Source: Saprospiraceae bacterium | GTDB lineage: Bacteria > Bacteroidota > Bacteroidia > Chitinophagales > Saprospiraceae | Direction of reading: 5' to 3' | Assembly (NCBI GenBank): GCA_020629255.1 | Contig: JAHDDR010000022.1 | Span: forward strand, 1 to 34,242 | Length of the DNA stretch: 34,242 nt | Part shown: one piece after another, positions 1-7,572 of the stretch | How positions within the stretch are numbered: the stretch's first letter is position 1 | Layout of the letters: every line of letters starts with the position of its first letter | Made by a program: the position numbers and the translations under genes | The notes under the pieces: model-generated | Told to the model about the DNA's origin: nothing | The model's input: only the letters and a program-made list of their open reading frames with translations | Databases searched by the model: none

Positions 1-3
1 TAA

Positions 4-26
4 CCGTAGCTAAGGCTACGATTTTC
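4..26. repeat. short palindrome at the window edge
   Basis: A 6-bp inverted repeat, CGTAGC and GCTACG around a 4-base loop TAAG, lies at about 5-20. It is flanked by CCG upstream and CGG near 26. It resembles the other small palindromes in this window, in particular the one at 7470-7485. It sits about 85 bases beyond the 3' end of the phosphatase gene. It may be the edge of a larger dispersed repeat cut by the window, or a weak terminator; the truncated context does not allow a choice. Confidence 0.35.
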
Positions 27-107
27 GGAAAATGCCTTGTATATTTTCAAAATCTATAATTTCCCGTTCATAAAAAACTATTCGGAATAAAGTCTATTGA
101 TTACTTC

Positions 108-563
108 CTAAGAATTATATTTTTCAATCACTTTTGCACAGGCGGCATCTAACATTTGGTACACATTTTCGAAACCATCATCACCCCAATACGGGTCGGG
201 TACAACTTGATTCATTCCCGGTTGGACCATATTCATGATCATCTCCACTTTGCTCTTTTGTCCCTCGTCAGATGCCATTCTGATAATGTCTTGGTAATTG
301 GAGGCATCCATAGCAAAAATCAAATCATAACGATCTAAATCCGAAGCTTGGAACTGGCGTGCCCTTTGGTCGGTAATATCTAAGCCATGTGTTTGGGCGA
401 CGTCAATAGAACGTTCATCGGGTAATTTACCCACATGCCAACTACCCGTTCCGGCAGAATCGACTTGCCAATCCAGACCATGTTCCAATACCTTGTGTTT
501 CATAATACCTTCTGCCAAAGGAGATCTACAAATGTTTCCTAAGCAAACCATTAATATTTTCAT
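108..563 (-). CDS. low-molecular-weight protein-tyrosine phosphatase
   Basis: Cytoplasmic phosphatase of the LMW-PTP/arsenate-reductase-like family, 151 residues from the chosen start, the usual size. The P-loop CX5R is CLGNICRS at residues 7-14, with Cys7 as nucleophile and Arg13 binding phosphate. The acid-loop DP pair appears near the C-terminus in VPDPYWG. An upstream in-frame TTG at 584 would add seven residues. I chose the ATG at 563 because family members start just before the P-loop and because the TTG lies inside a -7-like box (TATTTTTG, 582-589). No tyrosine kinase or capsule gene is adjacent, so the substrate cannot be inferred from context; such enzymes act on phosphotyrosine or phosphoarginine proteins. 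The gene is divergent from the DUF2306 gene. Confidence 0.93.
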   Translation of the reverse strand: MKILMVCLGNICRSPLAEGIMKHKVLEHGLDWQVDSAGTGSWHVGKLPDERSIDVAQTHGLDITDQRARQFQASDLDRYDLIFAMDASNYQDIIRMASDEGQKSKVEMIMNMVQPGMNQVVPDPYWGDDGFENVYQMLDAACAKVIEKYNS

Positions 564-581
564 TTCATTCTGATTTAGGTT

Positions 582-589
582 CAAAAATA
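582..589 (-). promoter_or_regulatory. Bacteroidota -7 box upstream of the phosphatase gene
   Basis: TATTTTTG on the minus strand matches the TAnnTTTG -7 consensus of Bacteroidota primary-sigma promoters. It lies 18 bases upstream of the ATG at 563. I could not find a well-spaced TTTG -33 element, so the call rests on the -7 box alone. Confidence 0.4.
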
Positions 590-663
590 AAAAAATAAAA
601 GCAAGACTTTTTCAATTCGAGCCAAGTTGTAACTTCGCACCCTCTTTTAAATAAATCGACGAT

Positions 664-1308
664 TTGCCAGTAATACTTCGTTATAGTGTATTTTTCTTTT
701 TTCTAGCATCTGTTTATTGGATGTTAGACATCATATTACCCTATATTCTTCCACCCTTTCCCACGACTATAGATTTCTTAGCACTAAAACAACATGTCAT
801 TCATCAGCTTCATTGGAGAGTAGCATTTTATATCCATATCATAACCGGTCTGCTGGCTTTAATGTTTGGAGTTACCCAATTCTCAAAAAAAATTATGCAC
901 AGATACCCTTCCCGACACAGGACGATAGGTAAAATGTATATTATAATGGTCTTGATATTAGCGGCTCCCTCTGGCTTGGTCTTAGCATTCGATGCCAATG
1001 GTGGCAACATCGCCCAAATCGGTTTTATGGTACAGGCCTATTTATGGTGGATGTTTACTTTCCTCGCCTATCATTCGGTTCGGAAAAAATTATGGGAACG
1101 ACACAGTATTTGGATGATTCGCAGTTATGCCTTTACCCTTTCAGCGATTACCCTAAGAGCTATGACCTATTTCTTTGATTCCTTAGCACTACCCCTTCAT
1201 CCTAGCGAATGGTATATTTTTTCTGCTTGGGCAAGTTGGGGTATAAATATCCTTATCGCAGAAATCATAATCCGTAAAGGAATTGTCAATTATTATTTGG
1301 ATGAATAA
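664..1308 (+). CDS. DUF2306 family membrane protein
   Basis: A 214-residue polytopic membrane protein with about six hydrophobic segments (roughly residues 5-30, 52-72, 90-108, 118-136, 150-168, 185-205). Histidine- and arginine-rich turns include HRTIGKMY near residue 85 and WERHSIWMIRSYAFT near residue 145. This pattern is typical of the DUF2306 family, predicted membrane proteins of unknown function. The reading frame is blocked by a TAA at 652, so it starts at the TTG at 664 or at the ATG at 721. The TTG is preferred because it keeps the first membrane segment intact. It is divergent from the phosphatase and stands alone. Membership is recognised from sequence pattern; no activity can be assigned. 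Confidence 0.75.
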   Translation: MPVILRYSVFFFFLASVYWMLDIILPYILPPFPTTIDFLALKQHVIHQLHWRVAFYIHIITGLLALMFGVTQFSKKIMHRYPSRHRTIGKMYIIMVLILAAPSGLVLAFDANGGNIAQIGFMVQAYLWWMFTFLAYHSVRKKLWERHSIWMIRSYAFTLSAITLRAMTYFFDSLALPLHPSEWYIFSAWASWGINILIAEIIIRKGIVNYYLDE

Positions 1309-1366
1309 GGGATAAAGGACTATTGGGAGTAATTTTTTATTTTTAGGCATTCAAACTGTCCATGAT

Positions 1367-2845
1367 ATGCGAAAATATGTATTGCTCTTATTTTTTTGTT
1401 GGAATGTCTGTAATGTAAATGCTCAGAATTGCGAATCACAAAGATATCAATTCCAAATATTTTCTGATGTTGATGTAGCCTATGATGTGATTTATTCCAA
1501 TGCCGATCCTTATGATATTTTAAACCAGGACAATCCCCAAGACTATGGCTTGGATATTTATCAACCGGTAGGAGATCCTCTTCAAAAAAGACCTGTTGTA
1601 TTCATGTTTTATGGAGGCAGTTTTATAAACGGAGATAAATCGGATGCGGATATTGTAGCTTGGTGTGATAGTTTGGCAAGGTATGGATATGTAGCAGTCG
1701 CCGTAAATTATAGACTGGGTTTTAATTATGTAGATTCGGGGAGTCCCATTCGGGCGGTGTACCGAGCGATGCAGGATCTAAATGCTGCCGTTCGCTTCAT
1801 GTTGGAGTTTCAAGAAGATTATCGCATCGATCCCGATCATATTTATTTAGGAGGAAAAAGTGCAGGAGGTATTTTGGTTTTGCATAGTACTTTTATGGGA
1901 GAAGAAACCGATCGTCCGGAAGAAACGTATGGTACATTACTTGAAGGATCTGACTTGGGGTGTATTTCTTGTTCTGGAAATAATTACCAGCATGATTTCG
2001 AAATAAAAGGAGTGATCGGTTTGTGGGGAGCCATTGAAGATTTGAATAATATCACATCCGACGAAACTATACCAACCCTGATGGTTCATGGTGACGATGA
2101 TTCGGTAGTTCCCTATGATGAAGGGTATCCGTACACCGGACAAATCCAATTGATATTTCCTTATGTTTATGGTTCACAATCCATCCACGAACACATGAAT
2201 AATTTGGGATTATACAATGAATTTTATTCCTACGATTATGGCGATCATGATGTATATGGTTCTAGTGATTTTCCCAATGAAAATTGGTTGGAAATTTTCG
2301 AACGGGGACATTCTTTTTATTATAAGACTCTGCAATTCCAAAGCCCCGAACCGATGGGGGAAACGCAAATCGATATAGGAACAAGTCATGTATATAACGT
2401 TGTGGGTAATCCAAATTCTGAATTTTGTTGGGAGGTAGCGGGTGGAACCATCACCAATGATCAAGGAACAGAAATAGAAGTACAATGGAATGCAACTTCA
2501 GGAATGGTATCGGTTACAGAAAAAAACGAGTTGGATGTAGTAGGTGAAGTATCCACATTAAATATTGGATCGACAACCCACATAAATAATCCAAAAAAAT
2601 TAAAAGGAATAAAAATTCATCCCACTTTATTATCTGAAAATGATGCCCTCCATATTATTTTGGATGAATCATTACAACAGATCAATTTATCGGCTTCCAT
2701 TTTTGATGCTCAAGGAAGAAGAATAAAAGATGTTAATTTTAGAAATAATTATTCTTTTTTTATTGAAGGATGGGCGAAAGGAATTTATTTTTTAAGAATA
2801 ACAGATGGCGTTTCGGTTTCTGAACAAAAAATTATCATTAAATGA
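1367..2845 (+). CDS. secreted alpha/beta-hydrolase esterase with T9SS sorting tail (copy 1)
   Basis: Carboxylesterase-like hydrolase, 492 residues. A signal peptide covers about residues 1-19 (cleavage near VNA-QNC). In the hydrolase fold, residues 82-84 (YGG) occupy the place of the oxyanion HGG motif. The nucleophile elbow is G-K-S-A-G with Ser165, the acidic residue lies in HGDDD (about 241-245), and the histidine is probably His294 in GDHDVYG. Residues about 334-400 form an Ig/PKD-like module, and 412-492 form a por-secretion (T9SS) C-terminal domain ending in a lysine-rich strand. The product is therefore expected outside the cell or on its surface. The stop overlaps the next start by four bases (ATGA), so the two genes are probably co-translated. 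The substrate is unknown; carbohydrate esters are one possibility given the glucanase nearby. Confidence 0.82.
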   Translation: MRKYVLLLFFCWNVCNVNAQNCESQRYQFQIFSDVDVAYDVIYSNADPYDILNQDNPQDYGLDIYQPVGDPLQKRPVVFMFYGGSFINGDKSDADIVAWCDSLARYGYVAVAVNYRLGFNYVDSGSPIRAVYRAMQDLNAAVRFMLEFQEDYRIDPDHIYLGGKSAGGILVLHSTFMGEETDRPEETYGTLLEGSDLGCISCSGNNYQHDFEIKGVIGLWGAIEDLNNITSDETIPTLMVHGDDDSVVPYDEGYPYTGQIQLIFPYVYGSQSIHEHMNNLGLYNEFYSYDYGDHDVYGSSDFPNENWLEIFERGHSFYYKTLQFQSPEPMGETQIDIGTSHVYNVVGNPNSEFCWEVAGGTITNDQGTEIEVQWNATSGMVSVTEKNELDVVGEVSTLNIGSTTHINNPKKLKGIKIHPTLLSENDALHIILDESLQQINLSASIFDAQGRRIKDVNFRNNYSFFIEGWAKGIYFLRITDGVSVSEQKIIIK

Positions 2846-4326
2846 TGAAGTATAAATTAATTATTTTTTTCCTTGGATTGTGTTTATTCATCCAAGCACA
2901 AAATTGTGAATCGGAACGCTATCAAAAAGCAGTTTTCAATACGGGGATAGTTACAGAAAATATTATTTATGGCTCTGCCGATGTGTATGATCCATTAAAT
3001 ATTCCTTTCGAATTTAATTTAACGATGGATGTTTATGAACCGTATGGAGATACGAGAGAAAAACGACCCGTTGTTTTTATGTCTTTCGGAGGAGCTTATA
3101 TTATTGGTGATAAAAATCATGCAGACATTGAAGCTTGGTGTGATAGTTTGGCTCGTTATGGTTATGTGGCAGTGGCATTGAATTATCGTTTAGGATTAAA
3201 TGCCATCAGTCAGGGAAGTGCTATACGGGCGATGTACCGAGGCGTTCAAGATACGCGTGCGGCGATTCGATACCTATTAGAATTTCAAGAAGATTATAAA
3301 ATTGATCCCAATCATATTTATGTAGGAGGAGAAAGTGCAGGAGCCATTAATTCTTTGCATACAGCATTTATGGAAGAAAGTGATCGCCCACAAGAAACAT
3401 TCGGAATTCCTTTAGAACCTTTTGATTTGGGTTGCTTGGATTGTTCCGGAAATAATTATCAACACAATTTTGAAATAAAAGGAATTATTGATTTATGGGG
3501 TGCCATTTTGGATATTAATTATATAGAACCCAGCGAACAAATTCCTACATTAATTATTCATGGCACAGATGATGTTATTGTTCCGGTTGATGAAGGCTAT
3601 CCTTTTGTCAATGATTTCCAACTCACATTTCCGTATTTATATAGTTCCGAATCCATCCAACAAAAAATGAATGATTTAGGAATTTATAATGAATATTATC
3701 CGTATCAAGGACAAGGACATTTATTTTATGGTTTACCAGATGGCGTCATTACTTTTCCCAACGAATTTTGGAATCCGGTTTGGACGCAAGGACATGAATT
3801 TTTATTTAGAACTTTACAATTTGAAACACCAAAACCACAAGGAGAAATACAACCCGCAATAGGACAAAATTATACCTATTCAATAAATGAAAATCCAGGT
3901 TCGATCTATTGTTGGGAAATTGTAGGGGGAAATATAGTAGCCGATAATAATTCAAACATTGTTGTACAATGGAATGGAGGAATGGGAGAGATAAGAGTAA
4001 CAGAAGAAAACTGTATTGGTGTAATTGGGAATATTTCAGAAACACTAGAAATCGATGCCGTTTCATCCCTAGAAGAAAATGAAATGTTACCAGGTTTAAA
4101 AATTATACCTACTCTTTTATTCCAAGGAGAAAATATATTTTTAACATCAGAAAAAAATAAAATAAATTCCATCTCTATTATGGATATTCGAGGAAGGAAT
4201 ATTTTTTCAAAACAAATAAATCAGCATTATTTTGAATTATCAACACAAAAATTTAATTCAGGTTTATTCCTATTAAAAATAGAAATCGAAGGGAAAATAT
4301 TTTTTCAAAAAATAGTGATAAAATAA
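2842..4326 (+). CDS. secreted alpha/beta-hydrolase esterase with T9SS sorting tail (copy 2)
   Basis: A 494-residue tandem paralogue of the preceding esterase, colinear from end to end. The signal peptide ends near residue 19. An FGG oxyanion-type motif lies at 82-84, the nucleophile elbow is G-E-S-A-G with Ser165, the acidic residue is in HGTDD (240-244), and His293 (GQGHLFYG) is the likely catalytic histidine. An Ig/PKD-like module spans about 337-406 and a T9SS C-terminal domain about 415-494. Unlike copy 1 it carries Glu rather than Lys before the serine, the residue more usual in carboxylesterases. The gene ends at a strong terminator. The duplication appears fairly old, since conservation is high in the catalytic half and weak in the sorting tail, which is also more AT-rich. 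Confidence 0.82.
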   Translation: MMKYKLIIFFLGLCLFIQAQNCESERYQKAVFNTGIVTENIIYGSADVYDPLNIPFEFNLTMDVYEPYGDTREKRPVVFMSFGGAYIIGDKNHADIEAWCDSLARYGYVAVALNYRLGLNAISQGSAIRAMYRGVQDTRAAIRYLLEFQEDYKIDPNHIYVGGESAGAINSLHTAFMEESDRPQETFGIPLEPFDLGCLDCSGNNYQHNFEIKGIIDLWGAILDINYIEPSEQIPTLIIHGTDDVIVPVDEGYPFVNDFQLTFPYLYSSESIQQKMNDLGIYNEYYPYQGQGHLFYGLPDGVITFPNEFWNPVWTQGHEFLFRTLQFETPKPQGEIQPAIGQNYTYSINENPGSIYCWEIVGGNIVADNNSNIVVQWNGGMGEIRVTEENCIGVIGNISETLEIDAVSSLEENEMLPGLKIIPTLLFQGENIFLTSEKNKINSISIMDIRGRNIFSKQINQHYFELSTQKFNSGLFLLKIEIEGKIFFQKIVIK

Positions 4327-4357
4327 AAAAAAAGGAGCCGAATGGCTCCTTTTTTTA
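4325..4357. terminator. bidirectional intrinsic terminator
   Basis: GGAGCC and GGCTCC pair around the loop GAAT, extended by an A-tract (4325-4333) facing a T-tract (4350-4356). It lies between two convergent genes and can serve both. It overlaps the stop codon of the minus-strand lipoprotein gene. Confidence 0.9.
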
Positions 4358-4762
4358 TTTTTTATTCATCTTCAAATAATCCGTAGCATTCGACATAGAA
4401 GAATTCATTTTTAATTTTAATACCTCTAATGTTTCCACCTCTTTTTCATAATATTTAATTCGCTCCTTAATCGGAGTTTGATCCGATTGCCAATTAAAAT
4501 TATTCATCCAATCATACATTAATTTATCAGCAGCATTCAAATCTTTTTTCAATAAAGAAATTTCTTTTGAATTTTCTTCTGTTCGGGTACTATCCAATTC
4601 TTCGGTCAGTTTTCTAAGCGAATTAATTTTCGGCATGGTTTCAATATCATGCAAAACATGGATTTGATCCAATAATTCTTTTTCTCGGGCATTGTCTGGG
4701 TTACAAGAAAAAAATAAAAAAGTAGAAAAAAATAAAACGAAAAATAAAGAATATGATTTCAT
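4355..4762 (-). CDS. small predicted lipoprotein of unknown function
   Basis: A 135-residue protein with a type II signal peptide: a hydrophobic stretch rich in Phe is followed by the lipobox FFSC, with the lipidated Cys at residue 20. The mature part is highly charged and mostly helical, with heptad-like Leu/Ile spacing at about 45-75 and 95-120. A central DKLMYDWMNNF segment (about 78-90) recalls small Bacteroidota lipoproteins often labelled as inclusion-protein-like. That resemblance is a recollection, not a family assignment. It is downstream of and co-directional with the ChaN-like gene (32-base gap), so the two may share a transcript. It is probably periplasmic and membrane-anchored. 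Confidence 0.72.
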   Translation of the reverse strand: MKSYSLFFVLFFSTFLFFSCNPDNAREKELLDQIHVLHDIETMPKINSLRKLTEELDSTRTEENSKEISLLKKDLNAADKLMYDWMNNFNWQSDQTPIKERIKYYEKEVETLEVLKLKMNSSMSNATDYLKMNKK

Positions 4763-4794
4763 AATATTTAATTTGAGATGGCTTGTGAAATTAT

Positions 4795-5652
4795 TTAATA
4801 AGTTCTAGTCATACTTTCAGGAACACAAATAATAAAATCTGCTTTTCCTTGATTTTCTTCAGAAATAGTAGAAATATCTTCTTGGGTTACAACCGAAATA
4901 GCCATGATTTTTGTTTTGGGTTTTTCTTGTTGAATGTACCAAGCAATGCCCTCGAAATTATCAGAATGATAAGCCCCATTAAAATGAATGAAATGCCCAC
5001 CCTTCAATAAATTTTTAGAAATAAAATGCCCCATGGTTGCATCTTTTACCGCTTGGGCATGAGGGAAATTTACTCCACCATGTCCATCGCCACTCATATC
5101 CAATAATGCCTTATAACCGGGTAATTCGAGATCCACTTCAATGGGAAGGGGTGGTAAAAATCGTTTCGCTTCATCACTCAAAGACGCTAAAGAATTCAAT
5201 CCTTTATGAAAAACCATAGAAGCATATCTTCTTGGAATATTCGTAGCCACAAAACCCGTATTATTTTCTTTGGCAAATTCTAACAAAGGTTTATAATCCG
5301 TTTTATAATTCGGCCATAAACGCACCTCGTCTTCAAAATTCTTTTGTCGGATGGCTCCGCTCAAATATTCATTCAATAATAATTGATTATCGGATTCGAA
5401 CATTTCCGCTCCCAAAATTACCTTTCCTTTACTTTGTTGGAACAAGTCTTTGGTAAATTCCAATTCCAACCAATGAGCAATCGGATTGTCATGCAATTCA
5501 CCAAAAAGAATGACATCGGCTTTTTTTGCCTTTTTTAAAATCTTTTCATATTCCACTTTTTTTCCTTCCTTATCATAAATAATATAGGCAGGCTTTTCTG
5601 AAGGACGAAAAGAAGTAAAAAGCATAGAAAAAATTAAAATGAAATATTTCAT
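4795..5652 (-). CDS. ChaN-like (DUF399) family protein
   Basis: A 285-residue exported protein of the ChaN/Tiki-like family. The signature V-I-L-F-G-E-L-H-D-N (about residues 47-56) carries the conserved Glu and His, followed by an acidic helix and a distal conserved AVKDATM and HFNGAYH region (about 195-230). ChaN members in other bacteria bind haem or act in iron handling, and related Tiki proteins are metalloproteases; which applies here cannot be told from sequence. The N-terminus is a plain signal peptide (about 1-15) with no lipobox cysteine, unlike many ChaN lipoproteins. No iron-uptake gene is adjacent. A -7-like box lies at 5690-5697. Confidence 0.85.
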   Translation of the reverse strand: MKYFILIFSMLFTSFRPSEKPAYIIYDKEGKKVEYEKILKKAKKADVILFGELHDNPIAHWLELEFTKDLFQQSKGKVILGAEMFESDNQLLLNEYLSGAIRQKNFEDEVRLWPNYKTDYKPLLEFAKENNTGFVATNIPRRYASMVFHKGLNSLASLSDEAKRFLPPLPIEVDLELPGYKALLDMSGDGHGGVNFPHAQAVKDATMGHFISKNLLKGGHFIHFNGAYHSDNFEGIAWYIQQEKPKTKIMAISVVTQEDISTISEENQGKADFIICVPESMTRTY

Positions 5653-5689
5653 AGAATAAAGATTTGATCATCAGATTTAAATCAGGATA

Positions 5690-5697
5690 CAAAAATA
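5690..5697 (-). promoter_or_regulatory. Bacteroidota -7 box upstream of the ChaN-like gene
   Basis: TATTTTTG on the minus strand, about 38 bases before the start codon. It matches TAnnTTTG. No clear -33 TTTG is seen at the expected distance. Confidence 0.4.
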
Positions 5698-5767
5698 ATT
5701 CTAATTCCTTTCCGAGTGATATTTTTATCAACAATTCATATTGTGGGGAGTTTAGATAATTTATGGT

Positions 5768-5775
5768 TATTTTTG
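5768..5775 (+). promoter_or_regulatory. Bacteroidota -7 box upstream of the GH16 gene
   Basis: TATTTTTG lies 31 bases before the ATG at 5807 in the divergent space shared with the ChaN-like gene. It matches TAnnTTTG; the -33 element is not convincing. Confidence 0.4.
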
Positions 5776-5806
5776 GCAAAATGAATTAGTAATAAATGAT
5801 TGAGTT

Positions 5807-7396
5807 ATGAAAAACTATTGGATTCTTTTTTTATCCATCTTCATCGGAACCAACCTGAATGGACAATGCTACAATTTGGTATGGGCAGATGAGTTTGACG
5901 GAACCAACCTCGACCTGAATAAATGGAGCTATCAGACGGGGGCTGGCGGATGGGGTAATAATGAATTACAATATTATACCGATTCTAACAATAACGCCTA
6001 TGTTTCGAGTGGCTCATTGAAAATCGAAGCAAAAGAAGAAAGTTTCAATGGAGCCAATTATACTTCGGCAAGAATCAGAACCATTGGACAAGGAGATTGG
6101 ACCTATGGAAAAATGGAAGCATCCATTAAATTACCGGAAGGGCAAGGAATTTGGCCCGCCTTCTGGATGATGCCTACAGAAAGTGCTTATGGAGGTTGGC
6201 CCACAAGCGGAGAAATAGACATCATGGAATATTTAGGGCATCAGACCAACTCTGTTTATGGTACTTGCCATTTTGGAAATAGTCCGACCGATAAAAGTTC
6301 TTCGGGCAATTGGCACAACATATCACCCGATTCTTTTGCAGATGGAGAATATCATCATTTCATGATAGAATGGGAGCCCACCCAAATCCGTTGGTATGCC
6401 GACGGAATCTTATACCATACCTTCAACGCTTCGGATGTGGGCAATTATCCTTTTCCCTTCGATCAAGATTTTCATTTTATCCTAAATATTGCCGTTGGAG
6501 GAAACTGGCCGGGCAATCCCGACAACACCACCGTTTTTCCTCAAATGATGGAAGTGGATTATGTGCGGGTATATCAACAAATGCAAGATATTTCCCTTAC
6601 AGGTGATTTTATCGCGGAGCCGAATCAATCAGGAGTGGTATACCAAGTACCCGATATGCCGAACACGACTTATACTTGGCATGTCCCTTATGGAAGCACT
6701 ATTGTATCGGGTTTAGGAACGCATGAAGTTGTGGTGGATTGGGGAACCTACCAAGGAATTATAGCCGTAACGGTAGATAATGATTGTGGAAACATTCACC
6801 TCTTTGAACCCGTTACCCTTACGGCCAACCAAACACCAAATCCCGGATTTGAAAATAATTTGAACCATTGGTATCCCGACAACTTCAACGGAGCTTATGC
6901 GGCTTGGAATATAGATACCTCAAATCCCCACAACGAAAGCAAATCCATGTGTGCGGATGTGACGGCTGTTTCTCCCAATGTTTGGGATGTTCAAATATCA
7001 CCAGAGCTAGTCGATTTGATAGCAGGGGAAGAATACACCCTCACGTTTTGGGCAAAGGCAAATACTTCGGGCAAAGCCATGTCGATAGCTCTCATCCATC
7101 CGACCAATTACACCTATTACACAGGAACAGGCTATACCTTAACCAACGATTGGGTTCAATATTCTCACATATTTACAGCTACGGTCACGGGGCAGGCATC
7201 CGTCAACATCCAATTCGGGCATGAAACGGGAATATTTTGTTTGGATGACTTCTTCTTTGCACGAACTGCAGCAATGAACCAAGTAAGCGACACCTTCATC
7301 AATACAGTCAATAGACCCAAAAACCTGCCCTGGCCTCCAGAAAAAGGTGTCGGGTATTGGTTGAATAAATTCAAAGAAAAACACGGATTGGACTAG
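5807..7396 (+). CDS. secreted GH16 beta-glucanase with PKD-like and carbohydrate-binding domains
   Basis: Family 16 glycoside hydrolase, 529 residues, laminarinase-like. A signal peptide covers about 1-20. The GH16 domain spans about 24-258 with the active-site motif E-I-D-I-M-E: Glu136 as nucleophile, Asp138 and Glu141 as acid/base. Substrate-cleft features include WADEFDG near the N-terminus and WPAFWMM at about 116-122. An Ig/PKD-like module follows (about 268-335) and then a CBM4/9/22-like beta-sandwich (about 344-490), starting NPGFEN and ending with a DDFFF strand. The likely substrate is beta-1,3- or mixed-linked glucan. The C-terminus (PWPPEKGVGYWLNKFKEKHGLD region) is not a T9SS sorting domain, unlike the two esterases upstream. 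The stop codon lies inside an inverted-repeat element. Confidence 0.92.
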   Translation: MKNYWILFLSIFIGTNLNGQCYNLVWADEFDGTNLDLNKWSYQTGAGGWGNNELQYYTDSNNNAYVSSGSLKIEAKEESFNGANYTSARIRTIGQGDWTYGKMEASIKLPEGQGIWPAFWMMPTESAYGGWPTSGEIDIMEYLGHQTNSVYGTCHFGNSPTDKSSSGNWHNISPDSFADGEYHHFMIEWEPTQIRWYADGILYHTFNASDVGNYPFPFDQDFHFILNIAVGGNWPGNPDNTTVFPQMMEVDYVRVYQQMQDISLTGDFIAEPNQSGVVYQVPDMPNTTYTWHVPYGSTIVSGLGTHEVVVDWGTYQGIIAVTVDNDCGNIHLFEPVTLTANQTPNPGFENNLNHWYPDNFNGAYAAWNIDTSNPHNESKSMCADVTAVSPNVWDVQISPELVDLIAGEEYTLTFWAKANTSGKAMSIALIHPTNYTYYTGTGYTLTNDWVQYSHIFTATVTGQASVNIQFGHETGIFCLDDFFFARTAAMNQVSDTFINTVNRPKNLPWPPEKGVGYWLNKFKEKHGLD

Positions 7397-7561
7397 TGGA
7401 TTAACTCATAAATTTCGATACGCCCAAAATTTGTTCTGATTGATTTCTACGTCGCTCCAAAAATACTCATTACGCCAAGGCGTAACTCCGTTTTTTGTGC
7501 CTAGCAGAAACAAATCATTACGGAATCTTAACATACCTTAACTTATGAGTTAGTCCACTAG
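7393..7561. repeat. MITE/REP-like inverted-repeat element
   Basis: A 19-base terminal inverted repeat (left 7393-7411, right 7543-7561; 18 of 19 positions match) encloses about 130 bases. Inside lies a perfect 16-base palindrome, TTACGCC-AA-GGCGTAA at 7470-7485, with A- and T-runs either side. There is no coding capacity. The left repeat includes the glucanase stop codon (7394-7396) and the right one ends 12 bases before the stop of the convergent gene. It could be a non-autonomous mobile element, a REP cluster mobilised elsewhere, or a long bidirectional transcription barrier. Confidence 0.7.
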
Positions 7562-7572
7562 GAGAACAAAAG

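Noticed and set aside
584-584. TTG start for the phosphatase
   Set aside because: It falls in the -7-like box and adds residues not seen in the family; ATG 563 is better.
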